Of a stretch of 64,000 nucleotides of DNA, positions 28,774-39,700 are shown piece by piece; the first letter of the stretch is position 1, and every line of letters starts with the position of its first letter. A model generated the notes under the pieces. The model did not search any database, was not told where the DNA came from, and saw nothing but the letters and a program-made list of their open reading frames with translations. The translations under genes and the position numbers were made by a program. The DNA comes from Iodobacter ciconiae (GTDB taxonomy: Bacteria > Pseudomonadota > Gammaproteobacteria > Burkholderiales > Chitinibacteraceae), in the NCBI RefSeq assembly GCF_003952345.1, contig NZ_CP034433.1, positions 1,860,001-1,924,000 on the forward strand. Reading direction: 5' to 3'.

Positions 28774-29673
28774 ATGAAATGGATAAGATTAATCAGCACA
28801 TTATTTGTGGGTGCCTGTGCGGTTTCGGCTTATGCCGATGAGCTGCCCACAATCGAGGTCGAACCTGCTGTTGAGCAAGCTGCTCCGGCTGCGACCATAA
28901 CCCCCCGGCCCCGCAAGGCCAAACCCGAAGCAAAACCCGATTATGCCCCCGCCCAGGACGTACTTTTGCAGGCTATGAGCCTGATTGGCGTAAAATATAA
29001 ATGGGGAGGCGCCACCCCCGAAGCCGGCCTTGATTGCAGTGGTTTTGTCCGCTATGTTTTTCAAAATTCGATGAATATTGCCTTGCCCCATAATGCGCTG
29101 AGCATGGCGCAATCGGGTACCAGTATCAGTAAGGATGAGCTTAAACCGGGCGATCTGGTTTTCTTCAACACACTGGGGCGTACTTTTTCCCATGTTGGGA
29201 TTTATATGGGAGACAACCGCTTTATCCACTCGCCACGCGCCGGTAAAAGCGTTGAAATCACAAACTTTAACCAGAACTACTGGACCTCCCGTTTCAACGG
29301 CGCACGCCGCTACGATGGCACAGGCGGTGCCCCTGTCAATATGACAGCACTCTTAGCCAGCGTTCCAAAAAATGCGGCCACCGGTACGCCCAAAAACAGC
29401 ACGGCCGCCAGCAGCAAGCCTGTATGCAAAACAGTGAAGCGCAAAGGTAAAAAACAAAAAGTTTGTGAAGCACCTAAAGTAGCGCGGGAAAGCACTGGCA
29501 GCCGCGCTAAAACAAGTAAGGCCACCAACTCTAAAAAGAGCAGTGAAACAAGCGCTAAGGTAACGAAAACCACGAAAGCCAAAAGTACAAGCAGTAAATC
29601 GAGTAAAACTACAACTAAAACAAAGCAAAGCAGCGCCGTAAAGAAAAAACAGAGCACCTCGAAAAAACACTAA
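28774..29673 (+). CDS. NlpC/P60 (C40) cell-wall peptidase with basic low-complexity tail
   Basis: 299 residues: signal peptide (cleavage near YAD), short Pro/Ala/Lys-rich linker, catalytic C40 domain at about 60-175 with Cys in GLDCSGFVRY, His in FSHVGIYMG and a third polar residue in FIHSPRAGK, as in gamma-D-glutamyl-meso-DAP endopeptidases. From about residue 205 the tail is almost only Lys, Ser and Thr, a likely flexible or polyanion/peptidoglycan-binding region. Divergent from the UbiB-family gene. Confidence 0.88.
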   Translation: MKWIRLISTLFVGACAVSAYADELPTIEVEPAVEQAAPAATITPRPRKAKPEAKPDYAPAQDVLLQAMSLIGVKYKWGGATPEAGLDCSGFVRYVFQNSMNIALPHNALSMAQSGTSISKDELKPGDLVFFNTLGRTFSHVGIYMGDNRFIHSPRAGKSVEITNFNQNYWTSRFNGARRYDGTGGAPVNMTALLASVPKNAATGTPKNSTAASSKPVCKTVKRKGKKQKVCEAPKVARESTGSRAKTSKATNSKKSSETSAKVTKTTKAKSTSSKSSKTTTKTKQSSAVKKKQSTSKKH

Positions 29674-29685
29674 GTTGCTCCAGTC

Positions 29686-29720
29686 ACACACCCACACCGC
29701 AATAAGCGGTGTGGGTGTGT
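29686..29720 (+). terminator. Strong hairpin after C40 peptidase
   Basis: Perfect 15-bp inverted repeat (ACACACCCACACCGC / GCGGTGTGGGTGTGT) around a five-base loop; lacks a clear T run, so termination is likely but not classical. Confidence 0.65.
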
Positions 29721-29913
29721 ACGCCCAGAGTCAATTCACAGCCTGCCTGCATGAGCAGTATTTCTCATGCTAATCTGCTATATCACTCCTGCAAAACCTG
29801 TCTTTTATTTCTGTTTTAATACCTTGCTACCTAATGCCACCCTGAATAAGCGGGGAAATCACGCTATTTCAAGTAATCAACCCAGGCTATCACTTTGAAA
29901 AAGGAAGTACCTT

Positions 29914-30726
29914 ATGCCAGAAGCAGCACGCCGTACTTTTCTACAAAATAGTTTAATTGCAGGCTTTGCCCTGGCCGTCAAACCCGTCGCCGCGTCCACC
30001 ATCCAGACCGATAGCAGCGGCTTACTGGTGGGGCCGGTAAATATCGGAGAAATGCCCGCATACCGGGCACAGCCAGCACAGGCGGCTCAGGCACTGCCTA
30101 CGATTATTGTGATTCAGGAAATCTTTGGCGTGCACGAGCATATTCAGGATCTTTGCAGGCGCCTGGCCAGACAGGGTTATCTGGCAATAGCCCCCGAGCT
30201 TTATTACCGCCAGGGCGACCCGCGCCAGTTTAGCGACACACAATTACTGATTAAAGAGCTGGTAAGCAAAGTACCCGACGAGCAGGTTTTAGCAGATTTG
30301 GACCAAACCGCACAATGGGCTGCCGCACAGGGCGGCGACCCGCAGCGCCTTGCCGTCACAGGCTTTTGCTGGGGAGGCCGCATCACCTGGCTTTATGCTG
30401 CACATCAACCCAAAGTGAAAGCCAGCGTTGCCTGGTATGGGCAGCTGACAGGGCAAGCCAGCAGCAGTAACCCGCTGCATCCTGTTGATATTGCACAAAA
30501 AATCAAATCCCCGGTGCTGGGGCTATATGCGGGTAAAGATCAGGGTATTTCACTTGAATCTATAGAACAAATGCGCAAAACACTGCGCTTGCAAACCCAG
30601 TACATCGTCGTTTACGACGATGCCAGCCATGGTTTTAATGCCGATTACCGACCCAGCTATCACCCCGCTGCTGCGCAAGATGGCTGGAAAATGATGCTTG
30701 ACTGGTTTAAACGATTTGGCATTTGA
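29914..30726 (+). CDS. Dienelactone hydrolase family protein, exported
   Basis: 270 residues. N-terminal RRTFLQNSLIAGFALA signal, likely Tat-type since it holds a twin Arg. Alpha/beta hydrolase with nucleophile Cys in VTGFCWGGR, Asp in LYAGKDQGI and His in DDASHGFN: the DLH catalytic triad. Relatives hydrolyse dienelactones, but many exported ones have unknown substrates. Start ATG 29914 follows AAGGAAG. Stands alone. Confidence 0.85.
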   Translation: MPEAARRTFLQNSLIAGFALAVKPVAASTIQTDSSGLLVGPVNIGEMPAYRAQPAQAAQALPTIIVIQEIFGVHEHIQDLCRRLARQGYLAIAPELYYRQGDPRQFSDTQLLIKELVSKVPDEQVLADLDQTAQWAAAQGGDPQRLAVTGFCWGGRITWLYAAHQPKVKASVAWYGQLTGQASSSNPLHPVDIAQKIKSPVLGLYAGKDQGISLESIEQMRKTLRLQTQYIVVYDDASHGFNADYRPSYHPAAAQDGWKMMLDWFKRFGI

Positions 30727-31125
30727 TATGTCAAACAGCGCCATATAAACAGCATCAAGCCAATCAACTTAGATAAATATTCTGATGCATTTTGTGGGAG
30801 CGCTGTATCGCTAACCGCCACTTACAGCGAAAACCGCTTCTGCAGTACCCCCATCCCAAAAGACATAAAAATATTATTTAAATTCTATATTAATTTATAG
30901 CTATCAGAAAACGATCTGATTTTTAAAAAAGCTATTCAACTATTTCAAAAAATAATTAGCTTTCTTACATCACCTTTCTAATTATTTACCCTAACACAAA
31001 TAGATAAATCACTATTTTGTAAATAGTATATCTTTAAATAGAGTGGTTATTTTAATTATGATGTGAAGGCGATAATGACTCTCGTCATTTACAGCAATGC
31101 AGATCCTTTTTAAGGAATACACAGC
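30727..31125. other. AT-rich intergenic region before the phosphoesterase
   Basis: About 400 bp; very AT-rich at 30860-31070 with no gene recognised. It probably includes the promoter of the Tat-exported phosphoesterase. A GTGGGAGCGCTGTATCGC hairpin-like stretch near 30794 may be a single REP-like unit. Confidence 0.4.
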
Positions 31126-32781
31126 ATGAGCAAAAAAAAACCAGCCGGCGACGCCACTCATAACGACATCCCATCCGATCCATCACGCCGTCGGCTCCTG
31201 AGCGGGCTGGCAGCAATGGGCGCGGCGTATACCCTGCCTGCGATGGGAGCTGCAAAAAACCCCACCGCTCATAAAATAGCCCCGATAAATAAACAGCGCT
31301 TAAAAGATAAAGTAAAAAACGTAGTTGTCATTTATTTAGAAAACCGCAGTTTTAATAATCTTTATGGCAATTTCCCCGGCGTGGCCTCACCTTTGGCCAG
31401 TGCACAATATGCCCCACAGCTGGACCGCGATGGCAAACAATTAACAACTCTGCCAAAAATATGGGGCGGCCTGGTGCAACGCGGGCAGATGATTGCAGGC
31501 AAGCGCTATCTGATTAACGAGCAACAAATCAGCGGTCTGCCTAATGCGCCATTTCCGCTAAAAGACGAAGCGGGTGCACTCTTGCCAGAATCGGTCATTA
31601 CCCGTGATCTGTGCCATTTGTTTTATCACAACCAGATGCAAATCAATGGCGGAAAGAACGATCAGTTTGTAGCGTGGGGCGATTCAGGTGCCCTGGTCAT
31701 GGGATACTATAGCGAGAGCGCTACCAATCTGAATCTCTGGCAAGTTGCCCGCCAATACACGCTCTGTGACAACTTCTTTATGGCCGCTTTTGGCGGCTCC
31801 TACCTAAACCATCAGTTTTTAATTTCTGGCCGCACTCCGGAATACTTTAATGCAGCAAGCAGCCCGGCCAAAGACAAAATCGCCGTATTAAGCGATGGAC
31901 CAGGGGGCTATCAGCTGGCTCTTGATCCCAAAGGCCCCGCCTCTGCAATGGATGGCAAGCCCAAATTTATTAATAATGGGGCCATCACGCCCGATGGCTA
32001 TGCCGTAAACACCATGGCTCCGCCCTATCAGCCAAGCTTTGTAGCCCCGGCCCCTGGCGGCGACCCGCTTCTGGCCGATCCGGAAGACCCAAGCACCCTG
32101 CCGCCACAAAGCTACAACACCATTGGCGATTTACTTTCTGCCAAAAAGGTAAGCTGGGCCTGGTATGGAGGTGCGTGGCAGGCAACGCTGGATGGTAAGG
32201 GCGGTGCAGATGCGCCTAATTTTCAATATCATCACCAGCCTTTTAATTATTTCAAACAATTTGCCCCAGGAACCAAGGCCCGCGAAACACATTTATTGGA
32301 TGCCGGCATAGGTGACAGCCCGATTTCCAACCACTTTATCGCTGCAGCTGTAGCTGGCACTCTGCCACAAGTGGCTTTTTATAAACCGCAGGGCAATTTA
32401 AATATGCACGCAGGCTACTCCGACGTGCAATCGGGCGATCAGCACACTGCCAATGTGCTGCAGCACTTAATGAGCGGGCCACAATGGAAAAACATGGTTG
32501 TGATCATTACCTACGATGAAAATGGCGGCTGGTGGGACCACGTTGCCCCGCCCAAGGGCGATCGCTGGGGGCCCGGCTCCCGCATCCCTGCCGTGATTGT
32601 TTCGCCTTTTGCCAAAAAAGGAACGGTAGATCACTCTCTGTATGACACTACTTCCATCATCCGCTTTATCAGTAAAGTGTATGATTTACCCGAATTAGAA
32701 GGCATCCAGCTGCGTAATGCAGCCTTTAAAGAGCGTGGCGAGCAGCCGCCGGGGGATTTAACAGCAGCACTGGATCTATAA
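31126..32781 (+). CDS. Tat-exported phosphoesterase (AcpA/phospholipase C family)
   Basis: 551 residues. Tat signal SRRRLLSGLAAMGAAYTLPAMG (twin Arg visible), then the phosphoesterase family motif VVIYLENRSFNNLYG with the metal/nucleophile region, later YDENGGWWDHVAPP, the conserved GPGSRIPAVIVSPFAKKG and HSLYDTTSIIRFI. The family comprises acid phosphatases and phospholipase C enzymes. ENRSFN replaces the more common ENRSFD. Acts in the periplasm or outside the cell. Monocistronic with a terminator downstream. Confidence 0.88.
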   Translation: MSKKKPAGDATHNDIPSDPSRRRLLSGLAAMGAAYTLPAMGAAKNPTAHKIAPINKQRLKDKVKNVVVIYLENRSFNNLYGNFPGVASPLASAQYAPQLDRDGKQLTTLPKIWGGLVQRGQMIAGKRYLINEQQISGLPNAPFPLKDEAGALLPESVITRDLCHLFYHNQMQINGGKNDQFVAWGDSGALVMGYYSESATNLNLWQVARQYTLCDNFFMAAFGGSYLNHQFLISGRTPEYFNAASSPAKDKIAVLSDGPGGYQLALDPKGPASAMDGKPKFINNGAITPDGYAVNTMAPPYQPSFVAPAPGGDPLLADPEDPSTLPPQSYNTIGDLLSAKKVSWAWYGGAWQATLDGKGGADAPNFQYHHQPFNYFKQFAPGTKARETHLLDAGIGDSPISNHFIAAAVAGTLPQVAFYKPQGNLNMHAGYSDVQSGDQHTANVLQHLMSGPQWKNMVVIITYDENGGWWDHVAPPKGDRWGPGSRIPAVIVSPFAKKGTVDHSLYDTTSIIRFISKVYDLPELEGIQLRNAAFKERGEQPPGDLTAALDL

Positions 32782-32841
32782 CCCCCCGCCCTGCTGCGGC
32801 GCTACAGCATGACCCGGCTTTCAGCGAAAACGCTTCATACA

Positions 32842-32876
32842 AAAAGCCTCTGCCCATCTCACTGGCAGAGGCTTTT
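32842..32876 (+). terminator. Rho-independent terminator after phosphoesterase
   Basis: AAAAGCCTCTGCC and GGCAGAGGCTTTT form a perfect 13-bp stem with a nine-base loop. Confidence 0.88.
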
Positions 32877-33043
32877 ACTTTATTACAATCCCCCACTCAG
32901 ACCCAGCCCCTGCAAGCTCTGTTTATTATTACAACCGGCCAGCTATAAATCAGTCATACACAGCAATTTATTACTTTGATTTGACGGCTCATTGCACGCA
33001 GGATTCACTCCTTATTTAAATAAAAATCCAATATCTGGCAACC

Positions 33044-34441
33044 ATGCTGCGCTACCTTTCCTTTCGCACTCTTCTGATTATCGGCTTTGCTCTGGTCGCC
33101 CTTGCCCCTTCAATTGCACTGGTGCAATTGCGTTATGGCCTAGCGGAGCTCACCATCAAAGCGCAGCAGCAGCAGGACCAGGCCAGCAACTGGTCTAATG
33201 CCTCGCAACAATCACAGGAGCAAGCACTCCATCTTGAGCGGGCCAACAGGCAATTACTTATTTTGCCGGAAGCCACTTTTTTAAACGCAGCCCGCAGCGC
33301 AAAGGCCCGCCTGGAGTCCGCCCAGCAAATTTTTAACACCCACCCGGTGCTTCACTTAAGCAGCCAGATAATTTTGCAGCTGCTATTGCAAGCAGATTCT
33401 GACAAACATCTGACTAAAACTCAGGTAAATATCCTGTTTCGCCGGCTCAATCAGCAGCTTAAACAGCAGGATCAGTTAATTGAGCAACAATTGGCTGAGC
33501 AGCGGCGGCAATGGCTGGAAGACGTCAGTCACAAACAGAAACAGGTTGACTGGCTGACAATTCTGTCCCCCGTTGCAGCGCTAAGCCTGGCCATCTTGAT
33601 GGCAATCCTGTTTAGCTGGCCCATCGGGCAGCTCAAACAAAAAATCACCCTGCTGGCACAGGGCCAACGCAGGCAAAGCTGGCAGCTCACCGGCCCGGCC
33701 GATTTACAAGGCCTGGCTAAATCACTGGCAGAGCTTGATTTACGGCTGGTTGCACTCGAAACACAAAAAGCACAGTTTTTCCGCCATGTATCACACGAGC
33801 TAAAAACGCCGCTAGCTGTGATTCATGAAGCTTCGTCGCTCTTGCAAGAAGAAGTACTGGGCAACCTGAATCAGCAGCAAAAGGAAATAAGCATCATGGT
33901 GCAAAGCAATGCGCAGACTTTAAGACAGCGGGTTGATGCGCTATTAGCCCACGACGCCGGGCGATGGCTCTCTGCAGAACTGGAAATCACCCCTTTGTCT
34001 ATGGATGATTTTTTAAAACAGCACTTACAGCAATGGCGCATTTTGCTGGCAAAAAAATCACTGCATATCCAGCAATCCGGCACCGCAGCACAAACCGATG
34101 CCGACCATGCCAAGCTGGGTATTATTCTGGATAATCTGCTGCTGAACGCCATTCGTTTTAGCCCGCCAGATGGCGAAATTACCATCACCTACGGCCAGAG
34201 CGGCCAGCAAAACTGGATAGAAATCCAGGATCAGGGCCCGGGTATTGCAAGCCCGGATAAAGAATCCATTTTTGAGCCATTTCACTGCGGCCCCCCCCCT
34301 GATGGCGAATCGGCAGGCTCCGGCATCGGCCTGACCATGGCAAGAAGTTTTGCCCAGCTGATGCATGGCGATGTAGAACTTATCCCCAGCCAGCAAGGTG
34401 CCCGTTTCCGTTTGCACTGGCAGCTACAAGGTCACTCATGA
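33044..34441 (+). CDS. glrK: Sensor histidine kinase, GlrK/QseE-like
   Basis: 465 residues: TM helix 10-28, helical periplasmic domain rich in Gln, second TM about 168-190, HAMP, HisKA with H251 (FFRHVSHELKTPLA), HATPase (DQGPGI, GSGIGLTMARSF). Overlaps the lipoprotein gene by 4 bp and heads a three-gene operon with the same order as enterobacterial glrK-qseG-glrR. The signal it senses is not evident. Confidence 0.87.
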   Translation: MLRYLSFRTLLIIGFALVALAPSIALVQLRYGLAELTIKAQQQQDQASNWSNASQQSQEQALHLERANRQLLILPEATFLNAARSAKARLESAQQIFNTHPVLHLSSQIILQLLLQADSDKHLTKTQVNILFRRLNQQLKQQDQLIEQQLAEQRRQWLEDVSHKQKQVDWLTILSPVAALSLAILMAILFSWPIGQLKQKITLLAQGQRRQSWQLTGPADLQGLAKSLAELDLRLVALETQKAQFFRHVSHELKTPLAVIHEASSLLQEEVLGNLNQQQKEISIMVQSNAQTLRQRVDALLAHDAGRWLSAELEITPLSMDDFLKQHLQQWRILLAKKSLHIQQSGTAAQTDADHAKLGIILDNLLLNAIRFSPPDGEITITYGQSGQQNWIEIQDQGPGIASPDKESIFEPFHCGPPPDGESAGSGIGLTMARSFAQLMHGDVELIPSQQGARFRLHWQLQGHS

Positions 34442-34863
34442 AACACACCATTCACTTACGCATTGTTCTTGGCCTGTGTTGCATGGCCTTTAGTGCCTGC
34501 ACCAGCCTGGAGCCTGTCGGCGGCGCTCCCTTGCAAACCACCTGCAAAACGGAAATCGGATCAGCCTCCACCCCACCCAACGACAGGCTGCTGGCACTGG
34601 CCCAGCAGCTGATAAATAGCCATGCTGATCTGAACCGCATTCAGGCTCAGCTTGATGCAATACCCATTACAGACTCTGCCAGCCAGAGCCTCGCCCAGCT
34701 GATCAGCAGCCAAATCAACGAGCGAAAAAGACTCACAGCCTTGCTTGATAAGCAGATTACCGCTACCAAAGAGCAGCAAAAACGTGCGAATGATCTGGCC
34801 GCCAAGCTGGAGGCCTTAAAAGAAATGGAAAAAGACATGTTGGAAAGGAACAAAAAGCCATGA
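34438..34863 (+). CDS. qseG: QseG-like outer-membrane lipoprotein
   Basis: 141 residues. Lipoprotein signal with lipobox FSAC (Cys21), then a mostly alpha-helical, coiled-coil region ending in Lys/Glu-rich [17 protein letters not shown]. Sequence is fast-evolving, so assignment rests on position between glrK and glrR and on the lipobox. In enterobacteria QseG activates the kinase in the periplasm. Overlaps both neighbours by 4 bp. Confidence 0.7.
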   Translation: MKHTIHLRIVLGLCCMAFSACTSLEPVGGAPLQTTCKTEIGSASTPPNDRLLALAQQLINSHADLNRIQAQLDAIPITDSASQSLAQLISSQINERKRLTALLDKQITATKEQQKRANDLAAKLEALKEMEKDMLERNKKP

Positions 34864-36212
34864 GCAATAAAATCTTACTGGTTGATGATGATCCGGATCT
34901 GCTCCGCCTTGTATCCATCCGCCTGATTGCCGCAGGCTATGAAGTAGAAGCGGCCAACAGCGCCGAAGCCGCCCTTAATGCGCTCGCAGTACAACGTGCC
35001 GATCTACTGCTTTGTGACTGGAAACTCCCCGGCATGGATGGCATGGCATTATTTGAAGAAGTGCGCCGCCGCTATCCCGCCCTGCCGGTCATTATGCTCA
35101 CCGCCCACGGCACGGTACCTGATGCAATCGAGGCAATCAGCCACGGCATGTTTGCTTACCTGATTAAACCTTTTGATGGCAAAGCACTATTGGATAAAGT
35201 CAGCCAGGCTTTGGTACTGGCCAGCCCGCCCAGCCAGGATCATGCCAAAGCCGATGCATGGCGGGCAGGCTTTGTGAGCAGCAGCCCCGTGATGGACGAG
35301 CTGCTTGCCGAGGCAAGACTGGTTGCCATAACCGACGCCAGCGTGCTGATTCGCGGCGAAAGTGGCACGGGCAAAGAAGTGCTGGCACAAGCCATACACC
35401 GCGCCAGCCCGCGGGCCAAACGCCCATTTATTGCGGTGAACTGTGGTGCAATCCCGGAAAATCTGCTTGAAAGCGAGCTGTTTGGTCACGAAAAAGGGGC
35501 CTTCACCGGCGCCAGTCAGAAGCAAAATGGCTTATTTCTGGAGGCTGACGGCGGAACCATTTTTCTGGACGAAATCGGCGATATGCCGCTGCAGCTGCAG
35601 GTTAAATTACTGCGGGTGCTGCAAGAGCGCGAAGTGCGGCCGGTTGGCGCAGGCCGTGCCGTGCCGGTGAATGTGCGGGTGCTATCGGCAACTCATCGCG
35701 ATTTGCAATCCTTGCTGCTAGATGGCTCATTCAGAGAAGATTTATTTTATCGCCTCAATGTGGTGTCCCTGGCGCTGCCGTCGCTCACCGAGCGACGGGA
35801 AGATATCCCCCTGCTGGCCCGGCATTTTCTTGAGCAAGTAGTAGTGCGCTATGCCAAAACAAACTGCCACTTTGCTGCCGATGCACTCAGCTTTTTAAGC
35901 ACCGCCAACTGGCCCGGCAATATTCGCCAGCTATCCAATCTGGTTGAGCAATGCTGCGTGCTGGCCACCGGCCCCATCATCACACTGGCCCAGGTACAAA
36001 AAGCCATGGATAGCGAATCTGCCGCCATTTTGCCGCTGGCCGAGGCAAAACGTCTGTTCGAGCGCGATTACCTTGAACGCCTGCTGCGCCTGACCGGAGG
36101 CAATGTCAGCGACGCAGCACGCCTGGCTGATCGCAACCGCACAGAGTTTTACCGCCTGCTACAAAAACACGACCTCGCCCCGGCAGCCTTTAAAACAGAC
36201 ATCACCCCCTAA
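34860..36212 (+). CDS. glrR: Sigma54-dependent response regulator, GlrR/QseF-like
   Basis: 450 residues: receiver with D53 (LLCDWKLPG), central AAA+ sigma54-interaction domain (Walker A GESGTGKE near 165; GAFTGA loop contacting sigma54; Walker [11 protein letters not shown]), and a C-terminal Fis-type HTH ([22 protein letters not shown]). Partner of the upstream kinase. In enterobacteria GlrR drives small-RNA genes and rpoE; targets here are unknown. Confidence 0.9.
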   Translation: MSNKILLVDDDPDLLRLVSIRLIAAGYEVEAANSAEAALNALAVQRADLLLCDWKLPGMDGMALFEEVRRRYPALPVIMLTAHGTVPDAIEAISHGMFAYLIKPFDGKALLDKVSQALVLASPPSQDHAKADAWRAGFVSSSPVMDELLAEARLVAITDASVLIRGESGTGKEVLAQAIHRASPRAKRPFIAVNCGAIPENLLESELFGHEKGAFTGASQKQNGLFLEADGGTIFLDEIGDMPLQLQVKLLRVLQEREVRPVGAGRAVPVNVRVLSATHRDLQSLLLDGSFREDLFYRLNVVSLALPSLTERREDIPLLARHFLEQVVVRYAKTNCHFAADALSFLSTANWPGNIRQLSNLVEQCCVLATGPIITLAQVQKAMDSESAAILPLAEAKRLFERDYLERLLRLTGGNVSDAARLADRNRTEFYRLLQKHDLAPAAFKTDITP

Positions 36213-36732
36213 GCCCTGCCTCTGATTTTGCAGCAGCGCTTACACAAGTACAAAGCAAATTGCGGCCAAAATACTTACATGTCTAGTTCCGCATGATCAC
36301 AAAATCGTAGAGTGCTAGGATGTAAAACACATTCATGCAAAGCTCCCCAATAGGTGAGTCTTTCGGTTATTACAACCTGCGCTCAAATATATCCATACAA
36401 TAACTTACCACCAGTATATCAATTTAATTGCAAATTCAACCCTGGACGGGTGATGCCTTTGGCTAACCTTCCCTATTTCCAGATAAATCTAATTAAAGGC
36501 TTTTACCTGTAAAATACCTGACTGGCAATATATCTTTACATCAGTTTCAATGCTCATTACAACTATTTTTTCAATACTATTTAAAACCAAATACATTAAC
36601 TGCTCTCACCTAACATATATGCGGTTGTAATTCTGTACAGATTAACCACCAAGGTTTATATATTATCTGCCTGTATATTGATATCACGCCTTTTATGGCT
36701 TACTCAAAACCCCGATATCTGGCCTTATCTCT
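36213..36732. other. AT-rich junction between backbone and restriction locus
   Basis: 520 bp with no gene recognised. Base composition drops sharply after about 36400, marking the left edge of the AT-rich segment. No tRNA or clear attachment repeat was seen. Confidence 0.45.
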
Positions 36733-39700
36733 TTAGCCCATCACCAGCAAATCAAAAATAAGCTGTTTAAATCTCTGCATTCCTTGCAGATTGGTAAATA
36801 GCTGCATCATCTGATTTTGGTGCACACGGCCACTATCTATTACGGCGTTTTCTACCGATCCTGAAAAATCGCCCAGCATTGCCTGTTCGGCAGAATTATT
36901 ATTGATTTGCTTCATGACCATTTCATTTTCGCTGACTTTATCACGAATGGCGTAGGCATAGTCGAGCATATCGCTATCGGTAAGCTGATCTGTAATAAAC
37001 AATTCATTCAGGCGAATAATCAGCTGTGATAGCAATTCTGCTTTTTTATCTTTTAGCTTTGTTAACCCCAATACACCACCAGTTTTAAACTGATGCGCAC
37101 TTTCTTTAAGCGCCAAATCCTGCTGATACAGCTTGGATACGCGGTAATGGGCAAGGGTGACGTTATCCAGATCTATTTCGTCACCTTCAATAATCATTTC
37201 ACGCAGCATGGGTTGCAGGTTGCGGGCAAATAGGCTAAGTTTTTCTAAATCTTTATTATCGTAATCAACAATCTGCGACATAAAATCATAAAAGTGCACA
37301 AAGGAGCCTAAATCCTTTTTAAAGATTTCCAATGCGTCTTTTTCTTTTTGGCAATCTTTCAGCTGGCTCTTTGCATTGTCGAGTAATGCAATGTTTTGGC
37401 TTTCTTTTTTGTTCAATTCAAACAGGCTGTTAGCTTGTTTAAATGTTTCTGCCACCCGTTTATAGCGCTGTTGCCAGCGCTCTATTGCAGGTTTACAGAT
37501 ATTGGCAACAGCCGTATTGCTTTTGTTTTTTGAATAAAACTCAGTGCAAAATTGCTCGATTTCCGGCCAGCTAAATATCTCTGCTGCCCGCAGTTTTGTA
37601 AACAATTCAAAAATCAGATTCGGGTCTGATACATCAGCCAGCTCAGCCGTTTGATAAAAAGGCTGAAACGCGCGGAGGATATCTTGTGGCTCGTTAAAGA
37701 AATCCAGTATAAAAGTGCCGGTCTCCGCCTTGCTAGGATAAGTGCGGTTCAGGCGTGACAGGGTTTGCACGCATTCAACACCCCCCAGCTTTTTATCCAC
37801 ATACATGGCGCAGAGCTTGGGCTGATCAAAGCCGGTCTGAAACTTATTCGCCACAATCATGACCTGGTAGCCATCCGAATCAAAGGCTTTGCGCAGATCA
37901 CGCCCTTTCAGGCGCGGGTTCATATTGCTCTCGGTAAACTTCTGCCCCGACAGCTTTGCCACACTCGGATCTTTATCACTAAACTCCACCTCGCCGGAAA
38001 ACGCCACGATGGTATGAATCTTTTGATAACCCTTCTCTTTGATATATTTATCAAAATCCTGCTTATAACGCACAGCCTCTTTACGCGAGCTGGTCACCAC
38101 CATTGCTTTGGCCTGCCCTCCAAGCAAACCCATCACATGGCTTTTAAAGTGCTCCACAATCACCATCACTTTTTGTGCAATATTGTGATCATGCAGATGC
38201 ACCCATTGATTGAGCTTTACCCTGGTGCGTTTGCTTTCAACATCCTGATCAGAGTTTTCAATCTTTAGCGCCAGCTTATAAGCTACCTGATAATTGGTGT
38301 AATTTTTCAACACATCCAGAATAAAGCCTTCCTCAATCGCCTGGCGCATACTGTAAACATGATAGGCAACAGGTTTATTACTTAGCGATGCGGCTTTGTC
38401 TGGGTGTGGCAGCCTGCCAAACAGCTCCAGTGTTTTAGGCTTTGGCGTGGCAGTAAAGGCAAGATAGCTCAGGTTTTTAGAACCCCGGTGCAGGGCTACG
38501 GAAGCCGTAATAAGATCATCCGGCAGCGCATCTTTCATCAGCACTTCTTTTAGCTGCCTTGCAGTAGAGCCGGTTTGGGATGAATGCACCTCGTCAGCAA
38601 TAATTGCATAACAGCGCTCTTTTAAATTAACGCTATTTTCAAGGGCTTTTAATACAAAGGGGAAAGTCTGAATTGTGACAATAATAATTGGCTGGGCGCT
38701 CTCTAATGCCCTGGCAAGTTTCTCTGATTTTGATCCATCGCCTTCCTGATTATTAATTCGCCCCACCACGCCATCAGTATATTCAAACTGATGAATCGTA
38801 TCTTGCAGCTGTGCATCCAGCACATTGCGATCAGTAACCACAATAACCGAATCAAACTGTTTTTTTCCTAATTCGTTATAAAGGGACGATAGCTGATGTG
38901 CTACCCATGCAATTGAATTAGATTTGCCCGATCCGGCGCTGTGCTGAATTAAATACCTGTGCCCCGGCCCCTCAATGCGGGCAGCCTGAATCAGCTTACT
39001 TACAACATCCCACTGATGATAACGCGGGAAAATCATACTTTCTTTTTTATATTTGCACCCTTCAAAATCTTCTTTATCTTCAATTTGCAAGTGTACATAA
39101 CGTGCCAGAATATTAAGTAAATGATCTGGCAGCAATACTTCATTCCAGAGGTAATCTGTAGCATATTGATTAATACCGGCGGGCTTATCATTACCTGCCC
39201 CTCCTTCTGTCGTCCCTTTATTAAATGGCAAGAAATAAGTATTTTCACCCGCCAATTTAGTCGTCATATACACATCAAATGGGCTCACTGCAAAGTGCAC
39301 AATAGCACCACGTTTAAAGCTCAGTAAAGGCTCAGGCTTTTTGGCAACGGGGTCAATAGGCAGGCGAGTAGTTTTGTATTGTTTAATGGCGTTTTGCACC
39401 GCCTGTTTAAATTCGGATTTTAATTCCAGCGTCGCCACCGGCAGGCCATTTACAAATAAAACCAAATCAATTCGCCAGGTTTTGGATTTCGCTCCTGTTT
39501 GGGCCCTCTGCGCCATCGTGGCATAAGGGCTATATACCAGCTCTGGCACTACCCGCAGGCGGTTTTTTTTATAGCGCACCAGGGTGTCAGGATTTAAATC
39601 ATGCTCGGGCTTGAATTGGCACAGGCTAAAACGGGTATTACGATCTTTAATTCCGTAACGCAATACACCCAGGGTGCCATAAGTGCGCGATACCGCGCCG

